A stretch of 64,000 nucleotides of DNA from Lithodes maja (taxonomy: Eukaryota; Arthropoda; Malacostraca; Decapoda; Lithodidae). The stretch's first letter is position 1. Every line of letters begins with the position of its first letter. The stretch covers positions 1 through 64,000 of the forward strand of contig JBAKBP010010337.1 of assembly GCA_037953745.1 (NCBI GenBank), given 5' to 3'. A model generated the notes under the pieces. That model made no database searches. It was not told the DNA's origin and saw only the letters and a list, made by a program, of their open reading frames with translations. This document shows, piece after piece, positions 1-11,886 of the stretch. Both the position numbers and the translations under genes were made by a program.

Positions 1-804
1 TAGGTAAAAACTAGAGCCCATGATCAACCCTCTCTAGGAGTATCACTCTTGACCCCACCACATCATAGGAAAACCCCATTAGCGTAGAGAATCCCATATA
101 TACGTATTTAGGGAGCGGCATGCCCGCCCACCCCAAAGGGACCCCCCCAACCCCCGCGGACGTTCACCATGACCCACACGTAGCCAACAAATTCTTGCCA
201 GACACCAGGTGAATTTCCAACAGGTGATGAACTAACCATCTAAATACCTATCCAAATACCATCCTATCCCATTCTTACCCAAAACTAAAATCTTCCTTAT
301 CCCATCCTAGATTCCGAATAGCATGTCAGCTAGACCAGAGAAGGATACTTAGGTGAATTGATGAATAATACCTCCCAGCCTAGTCACGTAGGGCGCCAGC
401 AAAGTAGTACTTAAAAACCTTCACCAAATCCGCCTAAACAACTCTACTATAGTACCTCATACTAGAGTTAAGATATCCACGATAATAAATCAGATAACAA
501 GTTACTTACCGCCACATTAAAGACCCCCCCTCCCTAACCCCCTAAGTTCACCAGAATAAATTAACTACTTCATAGCATTGACATCCAATACTTCTAGAAT
601 ATTCCTGAGGCTTCCTTGACCAGCCTATAAATAAGACACAGAGACAACAGTCGGGCAGTTGAATATTAGAGCTCAAAGCAACGGTTGACCGCATTGTGTT
701 GTCGTCTAGTGTTCCCTCCCCCCTCAAGATTCTCGATAACTTCGGCGTTCCGTGATCTGTGCAACTCTGTGAGGAAGTGAATTAAACTCTTTATGAATAT
801 ACTA
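1..804 (+). repeat. Dispersed repeat R1, copy a (LTR-like, cut by window start)
   Basis: This stretch recurs with few changes at 48973-49777 in the same orientation. Homology starts at the first base, so the repeat continues outside the window. Near its right end are a TATA-like box, a spaced initiator-like region and an AATTAAA-type polyadenylation-like stretch, the arrangement of a retroelement LTR. The match to the other copy stops after ACTA at 804 because copy b is interrupted there by a DIRS-type element. I see no coding sequence. It may be the LTR or 3' region of the Gypsy element G2 that precedes copy b, but no primer binding site or internal region could be matched. Confidence 0.6.
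626..633 (+). promoter_or_regulatory. TATA-like box in repeat R1a
   Basis: TATAAATA lies about 25-30 bases upstream of an ACAGTCGGGCAG stretch that resembles an arthropod initiator. The same box is kept at 49596-49603 in the second copy although the bases just after it differ. A promoter role is inferred from spacing only. Confidence 0.35.
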
Positions 805-1773
805 TTGCGCTCGGGACTGCCGGCAGTAATATTATATTGGTAGACAACAAATTCACCAATTATTGATTGTCTCCTGAACTTCTGGTAGTGCCTCCTCTAC
901 TACTTGAGTTCACGAATAATCATAACTCATAGCTGATCTAGGGCAGAAAGATCTTGTTATGTTAGAAGGGATTATGTGAGCAACCTAATAGAGGATTTTG
1001 CAAGCATAACTCCTTGGCAACAATTGACTGTAGGCCTCATCAGCATTGTTGACAAAAAGTCGAAAAGCCGCCCGCGTTCCTTGAACCTCTTATAAGGACC
1101 AGAGATAGTTAAGCAGTAATTTTTGTTCCGACTGTCTTACGTTAATCCGATACGTTGTTAGTCCGGTTGAGCTTGAGACAGAGTTATTTGAGGTCCCCAG
1201 AAAGAGTAACATATCGGGACGTCATCACCGGTTACGCAAAAAGCCCATCTGTAAACCTTCTCTACACTCCCGGACAGCTTGGACGGCCCCGGAGCTGCTG
1301 TTAACCCCCGACACCACCGACGCAAGATAACCAGGAAAACTCGATCACAGTGTTAACTCGCAAAGTACCAAATTACGGTGCTATTAACGCAACCATCCAG
1401 TGTATGCATTTATGTCTCAATCTTCTCTGATGTTAGGAAGCAAGTGATTATTATGCTAGCATGTATTTACATATATCAGTGAAATTTAGCTTAGGCGAAC
1501 TGACTCCCGTAATTATTCTTGCCATCAGGTTTTACCTCGCCAAAGAAATAAGTCCAAAATATTTAGGACTACGGCTCGAGCGAAAGCAATTCTGAAAGAA
1601 GTGATGGTGACTCTCCACCAGAAACCTGATCCGCCCCTCACTGATGTTTTTCGGTCTGAAGTGTTACCTAGACAACCAAATATACTAGACCAGTGCAACT
1701 AGCTACAGTTGTCCCTTTACGTTAATTCTTGGGCTATAACCATATTACCTATACCTTCATCCTAGATTGAGAG
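805..1773. other. No recognisable feature
   Basis: About 970 bases with no open frame of note, no repeat shared with the rest of the window and no RNA gene that I can see. It directly follows R1a and could be the internal part of the element that owns R1. Confidence 0.5.
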
Positions 1774-2133
1774 TCCCCAGGCCCACTTAGGGTCAACCTT
1801 TCCTGGTGCCTGGCGCGGGGCTCGAACCTCTGAAGGGAGTTTAACCCTCCTAAAAACCCACAGGTTTTGAGATGCCTTGGGTGGGGTTCGAACCCTGGTT
1901 AGTGACCATGGCCCCCATAGGTCAACCAGGCCCGCACGCTAACCCTCTGTACTACCACGGACGTACAATAGTATAATAACCTTAGTCCTCTTTGTAAGAA
2001 CCAGGTGATAGTCTCGTGGTGATTCACGTGATGAGTTTATTAGACTTCCCATCAACGACTATTTTACACTATACCAGACGTCAACTCGGGTAGTACATTA
2101 TTGGGGTTGCGGGATATTTTTGAGGGCATTACA
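1774..2133 (-). repeat. SINE-like repeat S, copy 1
   Basis: A 360-base unit found again at 2996-3354 with only a handful of differences. Read on the minus strand it contains a perfect tRNA-type B box (GGTTCGAACCC, near 1881-1893) and a second B-box-like block (GAGGTTCGAGCCCC) about 75 bases further downstream. A weak A-box-like stretch sits upstream. That is the anatomy of a tRNA-derived, possibly dimeric, SINE promoter. No clean target duplication or A-rich tail is visible, so the limits are those of the shared sequence. Confidence 0.55.
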
Positions 2134-2217
2134 TTACATCCTTCTTTATTTAGGCTAGTCCCTAGCCTCTCTAAGGTCGTAAGGTATCGTAGCCGTATCA
2201 CCTCAGCAATTTCAATA

Positions 2218-2873
2218 TAGAACATAATAATTGATATTGGTTCAGGAGTAATTTATCGAGAGGTCTTCCCTAGTGGTGAAGGCCCCATTAATTGCTCTTT
2301 CCATTCACATATACATAGCCTACGTGAGTTGGAGTTGGGATGTGTGTACATGCTTAGATTGATATGCAGGATTCGAAGTTGCATAATAAATCGTAGGCAG
2401 TGTCCACCATTCTTTAACTGTCTTCGTGGCGTAATACATAAGGTGGTGATTTTCGGTGTGAGCGTCCTGGGTTCGAATCCACGGACTGCCACATGTGTTT
2501 GTAATATTTCATTAATCGATTTTAGGAGTAAGGTTGGTTGTTGGATAGAACATAATAATTGATATTGGTTCAGGAGTAATTTATCAAGAGGTCTTCCCTA
2601 GTGGTTAAGGCCCCATTAATTGCTCTTTCCATTCACATATGCATAGCCTACGTGAGTTGCAGTTGGGATGTGTGTACATGCTTAGATTGATATGCAGGAT
2701 TCGAAGTTGCATAATAAATCGTAGGCAGTGTCCACCATTCTTTAACTGTCTTCGTGGCGTAATGCATAAGGTGTTGATTTACGGTGTGAGCGTCCTGGGT
2801 TCGAATCCACGGACTGCCACATGTGTTTGTAATATTTCCTTAATCAAATTTAGGAGTAAGGTTAGTTGTTGGA
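2218..2873 (+). repeat. Two tandem 328-bp tRNA-like SINE units
   Basis: Two head-to-tail copies, 2218-2545 and 2546-2873, each exactly 328 bases, plus the first bases of a third. Each carries a plus-strand tRNA-like segment with a perfect B box GGTTCGAATCC (2470-2480 in unit 1) preceded by an A-box-like TGGCGTAAT. The flanks GGCAGT and GGACTGCC could pair like an acceptor stem interrupted by extra bases. A tRNA-derived SINE that was tandemly duplicated fits best. The identical length argues for a recent local duplication rather than two insertions. Confidence 0.6.
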
Positions 2874-2995
2874 TAGAACATAATAATATGGTTAGGGTCC
2901 GCGTGATGGGTGCTCTATGTAGCTACCAGATCACGTTCTGTGACTGCCACCAATGAAATACTGGGTGCGAAGGGAATTTTTCTGTCCTGAAAAAC

Positions 2996-3354
2996 TCCCC
3001 AGGCCCACTTAGGGTCAACCTTTCCTGGTGCCTGGCACGGGGCTCGAACCTCTGAAGGGAGTTTAACCCTCCTAAAAACCCACAGGTTTGAGATGCCTTG
3101 GGTGGGGTTCGAACCCTGGTTAGTGACCATGGCCCCCATAGGTCAACCAGGCCCGCGCGCTAACCCACTGTACTACCACGGACGTACAATAGTATAGTAA
3201 CCTTAGTCCTCTTTGTAAGAACCAGGTGATAGTCTCGTGGTGATTCACATGATGAGTTTATTAGACTTCCCATCAACGACTATTTTACACTATACCAGAC
3301 GTCAACTCGGGTAGTACATTATTGGGGTTGCGGGATATTTTCGAGGGCATTACA
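2996..3354 (-). repeat. SINE-like repeat S, copy 2
   Basis: Near-identical to 1774-2133, with the same two B-box-like blocks on the minus strand. Together the two S copies bracket the tandem 328-bp units as direct repeats. Confidence 0.55.
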
Positions 3355-4340
3355 ACTACACTAACATAATACAATTAACATTATTATCTTATACATAATT
3401 AATAAGGTTGGCAGGACAAATAATATGGAATTTGAAATCTAAATGATTAATTATCAGACGGAGTGAATATATTCACTTTCGACCAAGACAAAGGATGTCG
3501 TATAATTTCGTAGTTACATATAAGAAACTGGGCTTTAAAATGGTCTCAAAACTTATCTTAAATACTTCACAATTCATTTCAACTCACCTTCAACTGAAGG
3601 TTTTATCTAAACACAACACAAAGGGAAATTTATACTGAGTTAAGCCAAATATTTCCCCTTAGTCCGCCCGAGGCTGGCGACTGGGAGGGAATGACGCTGG
3701 CACTCTCGGCTCTAGGCTGGAGAGGCTCTGTAGGACTCGGGGTCAACGTCCTTGGTCATAACAATAACCATACCTTGATTAAATGAGCTCCTCAACTTAC
3801 TTAGGAGTCTAATAAAACTTTCAAAGGATAATTGAATTAATTTTATATGATGTAAACAAATTTCAGGCACAAACATGTTAAATATTACTTACGATATCGA
3901 TATCCGAGGTAAGACTATAGTTTTTAAGTTGGAGGTAGGACTCATAAATTTCGACCTGTCAAACCCCCTTGAGGTGGGCACTTGTCGCTAAGGCCTCAGA
4001 ATCAGGGTGTCACACTAGAGACTCGGTTCAAGCAATTATTAGGCCAAATATCAGCATTATACTAGATTCACAAAGTTAAAGTTATGCTTTGCAATTAACT
4101 TTATACACCTGGAAGTGATTAAATGGCCAAAACAAGTAAATTTCATTCTAATTCCAAAACAACATTGCTCCGATTGTGACACCCCTTTTCTAAACTTAAT
4201 ATAACAATACCAAACAATTATATTTAATATGTAAAGTTAGAATAATGACCCTCGTACCTATGAGACACCATTGGGCCTTTTTAATTATTTCTTTTTAGTC
4301 ATTACAATATAATATATGTCAACTGATATCTTAATCACGA
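3355..4340. other. AT-rich stretch without recognised feature
   Basis: No open frame of note, no tRNA-like block and no repeat shared elsewhere in the window that I could find. Confidence 0.45.
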
Positions 4341-4476
4341 TAATAACATAATACCGAACATTTCACCTAATCTCAACACTGACTGGCTCATTATTGGGCT
4401 TAAAGTGAGTGAACAGTAAAAGTCTTGGTGTAAATATTGTCAAAATTAAGCCTAGTCAATTTAGACCCCTTACACA
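4341..4476 (+). repeat. LINE fragment shared with 20962-21097
   Basis: These 136 bases match 20962-21097 almost base for base at the same length. In the second place they lead into a LINE reading frame (21030-21506). Here the match breaks off, and the next bases (4493-4523) form an imperfect inverted copy of 4396-4425. It is a truncated LINE copy that kept only the stretch upstream of the C-terminal domain. Confidence 0.55.
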
Positions 4477-5842
4477 GCTTTGTTCCCCCTCTAAGACTTT
4501 TACTCACTCACTTTCAGCCTAAATTATTACAATACGGTGCCTTACAAGAAAATGGGCACAAACATAACACGATTACACTTAATCAACTGAGCCATAGGAG
4601 TCAGAAAGAGCACCATCCTCGTGATCGTCGGGCATACCCAATTACAAAAAAAAAAAAAAATCCAGTAGTACATATAAACAATTAAACCAAAACAACTACA
4701 ACTGTGTGTGGCCCACCTTTAACTAACCCAATCATTACAGCCCAGAACACCTCCCTCCACCCCTAATACTACTGTGAACCCCAGAAGCCCAGGTGTAGGT
4801 AGAGCGCAGGCGTTCACCAGACAAGGTTGCCCTACACACTCAGTGTGGTAGACGAGTCCTGGGAGAACCCGTAGGCTCCCCCTTCTACACCGCTACCCCA
4901 CGTCCTGATGTGATTGGTCTATTGCTTACCCCCGAAAACATCTGTCTGCGTTGTACTAAAGAGCCACCCCACAGAGGCTATACACACGACTTTCCAAAAA
5001 GTTCACAGCAGCTCAAGTTACTATGAAGTGATTTACCTGCCACCCAAACACGGGCGACTAACAAGGGCAACAACACGCAATACTGGCCAACCAAAGAGGG
5101 GTCACACACCACAATACAGTACTACAAAATAATTAAGGCTCTAACCCTTTTAAACATTACTCATCCAGTCTACGGGGCTTCCTGTGATGACGAGGTGCTA
5201 GTTTCTACTCCTCTACTCCACTTCTCCATTTCCTCCGCACTGTTCCACTAACCATTCCTGCCATAGATCACCTCTTCTTCACCCATGTGAGTGGTGAGAG
5301 GATTGTCACTCCAAGCTCCCCCTTCTTCACCCACGTGGATGGTGAGGGAATTGGTTCCTTAATTTTTCGACATTTTACAATACAAACCCATTCCGTACTT
5401 ATACATAACTATGGTAATCATAACAATTGAAACGTAGTAACTTAACAAAACAAAAACTTAAAAATGTTGCAATATCTCTTTTCTGAAAATGTGGTAGCGT
5501 GATTGAAAGATAATGCAAGGCAATCGGAGTAAAGGATACGGATAAATCCTGGGAATAAACACAAGCGTTAATTGTCACTAATTAAACCCAACCTTCCCAG
5601 AATTATCCCACCGCTGTATACACCACTGTAAGGGGGGGTTTTCGTAGTCTTTTCTTTTCTTTTCTAATGTTCCTGGACTTTGCTGTTACCCCCTCCTTAT
5701 TTATTATTTCCTGTTCATTCCATTATTGAGTTTCTTCCTTACTTAATGATGATTGCTCTGGTAGCTTAATGACCGTTGCATGCAAAGAAATACAGGTGAA
5801 TGAATGCAAATTTACTAAATGACACGGGATAAATAAGAACAC
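4477..5842. other. No recognisable gene; short local repeats
   Basis: Contains an A tract near 4648, a short local duplication (CTTCTTCACCCA near 5275 and again near 5323) and a TTTTC repeat near 5650. No coding pattern is convincing. Confidence 0.45.
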
Positions 5843-6341
5843 AATTATAGGTTTGACTCCTGTAAGGAGATAAAGAAAACCTAATATTTAGTAGTGGCCC
5901 CGTAATCATTGACGAACATGCCTATTACATAAGGCATCCTCTTCAAACACTAATCCGCCGTAGTTTGAATCTACCGCGCAGAGCATTTAAAATCTGAGGA
6001 GCCTTCATCATGAGCGCACACGACCTCACTCATGGCTTCAGTCATTATGAATTGGGTTCTCACTACGAAAAAACTTCGTAAAAAAAAAAAATAAAATAAA
6101 AAATAAGAATAACTATCCAATAAGCTTTCCATCATATCGTGGATGTACTTGTGTGGATCTTTGACCAGACGCTGATTCAGGCGTCATTCTTCCTTCACTG
6201 ACATATCAAGTAAACCAAAATCTTTAATACATCAACGAATGGGAAGGGGATGGTCGGGAGGGCCCCAGTCGTCAATGATTACGGGGCCACTACTAAATAT
6301 TAGGTTTTCTTTATCTCCTTACAGGAGTCAAACCTATAATT
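5843..6341. repeat. Perfect 73-bp inverted repeat around a mini-DIRS
   Basis: 5843-5915 is the exact reverse complement of 6269-6341. The inner 29 bases of each arm are the terminus of a miniature DIRS-like element (5887-6297). The outer 44 bases lie outside that terminus and are neighbouring DNA, which also contains its own short hairpin (CTCCT/AGGAG). The right arm abuts the terminus of the large DIRS-A copy at 6340. Confidence 0.85.
5887..6297 (+). mobile_element. Miniature non-autonomous DIRS-like element
   Basis: 411 bases with inverted termini TTTAGTAGTGGCCCC... at both ends. The left 320 bases follow the start of DIRS-A closely, including the TACGAA/TTCGTA hairpin at 6064-6080, up to the words GCGTCATTCTTCCTTC. 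About 100 unrelated bases then lead to the right terminus. It has no coding capacity. It looks like an internal-deletion derivative that would need recombinase in trans. Its terminal bases differ from DIRS-A at the fifth base and in a four-base block, so it belongs to a sister subfamily. Confidence 0.65.
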
Positions 6342-7068
6342 TATTAGTGGCCCCTCCATCATTGACGAACATGCCTGATTTCTAAGACTGGAGGGGGACA
6401 TTCGTAATCATATCATAACTCTAGAAAAGCAGATAATCAAACAACCACTTAGTATTCTTACTTTTGTAAAAAAGAGTTATTCGGGTGCATAAACTTTATA
6501 CAGCCTAAATCTTCAAAAAGCGGTACAAGCAGGAGCGTGCTTCAAAGAAGCCTGCTTGAAAAAGGGTTAACTCTGAGACTGTGCACAGATCTGCTAGTTA
6601 AGAAGGCACCCCACTTAAAGTAAGTGGTGAAAACTAAAAACTTATAAGTTTACATGTGCACATATAAACCCCATTAACTAGTGGATATATTCCTAAAAAT
6701 ATAACCAAACATAAATGAATTCATGTACATTCGTAGAAGTACTGAACTCGTGTACTTATGCAGAAGTAATTACTTCAAAAGTAAAAGTCGTAGTTGCAAC
6801 TACCAAGATTTCTCAAAAATCTATTGCTTCACAGCCAAAGCTACTTACAAGAATTGTTGTAACACTATTATTGGCCTTTAGCACAATTTCCTGCAATGAA
6901 TACTACAGAGAAATTTTATAATACAATGCCTACAACCAGTATCACAGCTCGTATGTTCCGAACACATACTCCGGAGGGGTCTAGGGTGTCCTATGTCACA
7001 CTGACTGCACCCTCCCCCCCCCCCCCCCTTTTTCTTGAAATTAAACAAAACGTGACTAAAAGGGCCAC

Positions 7069-7685
7069 CTAGACCCTCTGCCATAAAGCTATACATGGCA
7101 AGGAAGGTTTGTCCAGAGCTACTGAAAGGTATCGAGGCAAAAACTCCTGAATAGAGGCCCACAACTGTGTGGACGTAATAACTTCCACCGAAAGATTATT
7201 AAGGAAACGTAAAGAGGCTGTCCCCTTGCGTAAATCGTGGGTCTTACCCACACGCCGGGATTCTTCTCTTTAAAGTCCTCGACCAAGAGAGAAGCCAGTG
7301 TACGCTCCATCAAGCGTTCACCCGGACTTGCGACCCATAAAGCACCCTGGTGATTTAGAGGTGCCACTCTTAAATATTTGGTTAGAGCTTGCACTGGGCA
7401 AAAAAGATGGTGCACCTTTCCCCTTGTTAACGCCAGCTCCGTGAACTCTGAAAACACGTGTTCACTGTGCTCAAACTTGGCTATGAATCCTAGGGAAGGT
7501 GCAATGTGAATACACTCATGAAGCCTATCAAACCTGAGGCAATTAGGTGCGTTGCTCATCGCCGCCAGCTCAGATACTCTGTTCCCGGTAGCCAAAGCCA
7601 TAAGGAATACTGCCCTTTTGTAAAATCTGCAGTCTTTGGTACATACGGGAACGAGAATAACGACGATGCTTTGTCCAGAGACCAT
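7069..7685 (-). pseudogene. DIRS tyrosine recombinase, frameshifted
   Basis: The enzyme would integrate the circular DNA intermediate of the DIRS element by strand exchange, without a DDE integrase. The first frame (7685-7119) contains FLMALATGNRVSEL with the first catalytic arginine. After a one-base frameshift near 7240 the second frame (7251-7069) gives THDLRKGTASLRF (His-x-x-Arg box) and FLPRYLSVA with the probable nucleophile tyrosine. All four classes of catalytic residue are therefore present, but in two frames. It lies downstream of the RT-RNase H remnant on the same strand and ahead of the right terminus at 6340. The call is secure; activity is ruled out by the frameshift. Confidence 0.8.
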
Positions 7686-7941
7686 GTAGGCCTGAGCTGA
7701 CAGGGAGGTGGGCGGAGTTTAAAACCTGCCCACATAAATCACTTTCAGATAAATGTTTCTGCATGAACAGATAAATTTAATAACTAACAACCAATGCCAC
7801 CGAGGGCACAGTTTGTTTTGTTCTAAGAATCCGAGACGTAAAAGCTTGCCAATGCGATGGAAACTGTCGCTTTGTAGACTGGGTATATTGATTCGTGAAT
7901 ATCTTGGTCACGTCGCTACCATATGGTGCTAGCCACTTGGC

Positions 7942-9283
7942 CTACTGAATGTCCATAATGAACAAGTCCGCGAGGTTTCTAGGTTGCCAATTGTGTTCTA
8001 AGTGGAACAACCCGACCGGGAGTGACACTGGGTGCGGGCACCACGTGTTCAAATGCTGGTACCACACTGCGCCGGCCACAGGGGCGCGATTAGCGAGACT
8101 ACGCCTCGCTAATCCTGTAGTTTGTTGACTACGTGGCACATTAGAGACGCGTCTGGCGGCGGAAAATAGATAAATGGAACTCAACCTGTTCTCGTCCGTC
8201 ATCAGAGCGTCAGGTCCGCCCGCCGGCGTTATCGTCCAGCGGGTGAGGTACAGTGGGAGTTTGTGAGTCTTCTCAGACGCAAACAAATCCACTTGTGGAT
8301 GGTAATGCTCCGCACACGCAAGAGCGCCCATTCTACTGTTGTGCTTTGTCTCTGAGACAGAGCGTCTGCCCAGACGTTTGCTACGCCTGGGAGATAAGAT
8401 GCGTGAAGATGAATGTCCAGCCTGTTGGCTAGTATAAAAATCTTTTCTGACACGTTTAGCCACTTCCGAGATCTCATTGACCCTTGTTTCTGAATACAGT
8501 GAACCGCATTCAGATTGTCCATTCTGAAGGCCACCGACTTGCCCCGTAAAGCAGAGCCGTGAGCCTGAAGGACAGATAAGGGGACTAGTAAGTCTTTGAC
8601 ATTGATGTGGAAGATTTCTAAATAGGACCAAAAACTTTGACCCTGATGCCCGAGGTTTGACTAAAAGCCCCAACCTATCGTTCCTGACACATCCATGTCC
8701 ACCCATACCGACGGCGGAGGAGAGGTTCATGACATGACTGCGTGCAACATTTCTCTCGTCGCCCAAACCGCTAGTAAGTTGTGTGATAACGTTGGGATAG
8801 GCCATACTATCCCCGCCGGTAATAGTGGGAAAAATTTGTTGCCCTCCAAGATTAAACGTTAGACTTACAACCGGCCCAACTTCACAGTTAGCTGAACCCA
8901 GTTGAGAGAAACCAACTAGAGATTTCCAAAGTCTCTGTGTCATAGTCAGACTGTGGAGAAACATAAACAGTTTTTGCGAAATCTGTTCGAGTGTCCACAC
9001 TCTGACTCAGAGTGAGAGAAGCTGTGTCCTCGACCAGCCCCATCCCCTGAAATACTCGTGGGGGAACAAGGGTTTGACTTTTACTAAGTTGACCTTGAAT
9101 CCTAGAGATTTGAGATGGTTTAACGTAACGTAGACATGAATGATGCGTAACTTTTCTGTTTCTGCCACCACCAGTTAGTCGCCCAGATACCACCAGACCC
9201 TGATCCCTTGTTCTAACAAGGGCATCAGGGCTTGCGGGGACCTTGCTTTGAATGCTTGTGCCAAATTGAAAACAGTCTTCCAA
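7942..9283 (-). pseudogene. DIRS reverse transcriptase/RNase H, heavily frameshifted
   Basis: Pieces in different frames match the RT C-terminus and RNase H of DIRS1-like elements. Around 9200-9000 comes the region after the RT active site, with words such as LSKSQTLVPPRVFQ and VDTRTD. At 8990-8880 is KLFMFLHSLTMTQRLWKSLVG. At 8534-8229 is the RNase H core with FRMDNLNAVHCIQKQG and HASYLPGVANVWADALS. At 8310-8160 is HPQVDLFASEKTHKLPLYLTR followed by a tail ending in IYLFSAARR. At least three frame changes are needed to join them, and the N-terminal RT is not recognisable. Its position between gag and recombinase fits the family. Confidence 0.75.
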
Positions 9284-10000
9284 ACTGCTGGTGAAATCAA
9301 AGAAAGAATTAGAACTGGAGACAGAATTACTTGGCTTGCAATACGGTCAAGAAGTTTTCTTCACTAAGAACATCCTCGGATCCTGCCTTGCTCGAACTGC
9401 CTCTAATAAGGCTGTCCGAATATCTCCTAAAGACTTGGATGGAAGTCTGTAGAAGCAAGCCGCCGGGAAAGTTCCATGGCTTTCCTGACTTCCGCGGCTT
9501 CTATTGCCTGAGAAGAGCGTAACAGAGACTTTGTTACTTGCTGGGAATCATATATTGCGAAAAACAGTTTAAACGCTTTTCCTCTTAACCTAAACTCGCG
9601 GTCTAGGTAAGCTGGGGAAGGCGTGCTAAAGGGAGCTTATAATTCGCACAAATTGATTATTTGGGGGGTGGCAGCCAAGCAGAGGGGACTCCGCCGGCAC
9701 CAAAAACCGGAAGAGAGAACCAAGAATGGCGTTCTGGAGGGATTTGGTGGGAAGAATAAGTCATGGTTATAATAACTTGGAATGTCCCTTAACCCTCTCC
9801 GATATATGACGCGATTTTGAGCCGATTAGGGATACTTTAAAGCCTTTGTTACCATCAGGGGTATTTAGAAACTTTTAGTTTAGTTACTTCAACCTCTGCA
9901 GTTGTCTTTGAGTTAGCTGTGGGCAGAATACTAACTTTAGAGAGGTAATTATAAGAGTGAGAGAACTCTATTTCTTATTGCTAATCTGGCAACCTCTGCG

Positions 10001-10759
10001 TCATATGAGTCTGAAGGGGTTAATATGAACATCCAAAACATTTCCGTAACATTGCTGCCCCTGACTCATCCGGCCCGTATAAAAGAGGCATAGCTCCTGT
10101 TTTTTGACTGGCGCCTTGTCTAAAGGAGGGGGAGATATGTCTGATAAGACTCGCACAGTGGAAGTAGTGAGAGCTGCTGTGCCTGGCACATTGGAAATTG
10201 GATCTGACACAAGAGGATGGTTAGGTATTTTAGCTAAAGCAAAGGATGTAGCCAGAGGTCGCACATTCATCGACATCGCGGGATCTCCCGTATCAAAAGG
10301 AGTTTTCCGGCGTAGGGCCAAAGAACCTATTAAGTGCATTCAATAGTAGTCCATCCATCTCTTCCGCCGGTACATACCTAGCCGATGACGAACTCCGTGG
10401 AGATTCGACAGTACCCTGAGAGTCGCCTAGAAGGTGACTGGACTCTTCAACCTCCATCTCTGAGACCAGAGATCGTTGTTCTTTATCCGTTAAGTCTGGC
10501 TTATCATGGGAAGATCCCGCCGAAGCCGGGACCTCCACATGTTGCCATGTTAAAACTGGGATAGAAGATGGTACATCGGCATCCCGGTGGACGTCAGCAC
10601 TAGTTGAGTCACAAAGGGATGTGTTCTGTCCTGCCAGGACTGTGAGTATCGCCATACACCTTGGCTGTGGCTGTCCCTCGCTTGCGAGCTCGGTATACTC
10701 TCTGAATGGGAGCCCTCGTCCGAGTCCCGTAAAGGTTTATGATAATTAAAAGCTCCCAT
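10001..10759 (-). pseudogene. DIRS gag-region remnant
   Basis: The start at 10759 (MGAFNYHKPLRDSDEG) is also found at 58010 in DIRS-A copy 3, which marks it as the element's first reading frame. It is followed by two more frames (10655-10293 and 10339-10001) that overlap and need frameshifts to join. No conserved domain or zinc knuckle is visible. The gag assignment is by position only: first gene after the leader and upstream of RT. The protein would package the element RNA. Confidence 0.5.
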
Positions 10760-10937
10760 AGCTCATTAACACATTGAAAGCAGAGCTGGTGAGCAAAATC
10801 ATAAAGTATACTAATTAATTTAATTTATATTTAATTGTATTAAAATAAATTACTAAAAATAAACACAATATTATCATAATATAATCATAGAAAATATATA
10901 TGTTTATTATGATTCAGCTATTAAATTATTTCATTAA

Positions 10938-11566
10938 CCTAACAAGTGTGCATGGGGGTAATTGAAAACGTCCCCCTGTGCTGACGTATTTGAGGTGTTT
11001 CCGTCACTAAAATATTCATTGTACCATTAATAGCATTAATAATTATCCATATGCGCCTATTATGGGTTGATTATAAAGGTATTAACCTGAAACAACAATA
11101 AAACGAGTGAAAACAGCGTTTGGATGGTCAAAATCGGAGATATAGCCCGCGAGTTGTATAATGTATGGGTGAGGCAAACTGCTTTCCCGCCAATTTCCCC
11201 CAAGGCCACTGAGACACAGTCGATCGATACTCTCTCTCTCTCTCTTGCACTCGCTTGCCATCAGTGATGACAACACCCTGCTTGCAACTCGCTAATGTTA
11301 GCACGAAAATATACCTCAGAATAAGGGAATAATAGGGAAAATAGGTGATAACTGAAGGAGAGGAGGAAAGTGGGGAAGGAGGGGAGGTAGAGGACTGAGA
11401 TTTTGCATGGCCCAGGGGCCAACAAAAAATAAAAAAATAAAAAAATAAAAATAAAAATAAAAAAAAAAATTCGATGTCAAAAGTTGATTTTTTATTTTAC
11501 TTACTCTCAAGAGTCTTCCCGCAGTCCGCCGGGGGAACTCTTAAGAGTCTCCCCGCAGCTCCCGGG
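10938..11566. mobile_element. 629-bp insert flanked by TTAA duplication
   Basis: DIRS-A copy 3 reads straight through TTTGTTAATGAAAT at about 57833, while copy 1 is split at that TTAA by 629 bases with TTAA on both sides (10934-10937 and 11567-11570). A TTAA duplication is typical of piggyBac-type transposition. One end reads CCTAACAAG and the other CTCCCGGG, so inverted termini are poor or absent. The insert holds a CT microsatellite near 11231, an A-rich AAATA stretch at 11430-11470 and a doubled CCCCGCAG/CTTAAGAG block near its right end. No gene is seen. Confidence 0.6.
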
Positions 11567-11886
11567 TTAACAAATAAAAATAAGATAGGGATACCTGAGC
11601 TTAACGGCGTTGAACATACAGCAATGAGAGGTTCCAGTGCCAACACGACAGAGACTGGGGAAAAACTACCCCGCCCCCGGGAACTACCTGGTCACCTGGT
11701 GCAACACCGGTACTCCGCCCTGGAAAGAGAAATTTCCGGGGATTAATGCTCATAGGGTTACACCCAAAAAATGGTACAAAATATGTGCCACAAAACCGCC
11801 GGTCAACAAACCGTAGCACTCCACCACTACTTTTCGTTTTCCTTTAGTTTCATATTAAAGATTTCAGCATATCTTTACCTGTCCAG

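Noticed and set aside
1860..2500. Genuine tRNA genes at the GGTTCGAA blocks
   Set aside because: No complete cloverleaf can be drawn. The candidate acceptor arms are interrupted and the blocks lie inside repeated SINE-like units.
6878..7162. Independent 94-codon gene on the minus strand
   Set aside because: Overlaps the recombinase tail in another frame and crosses a C homopolymer.
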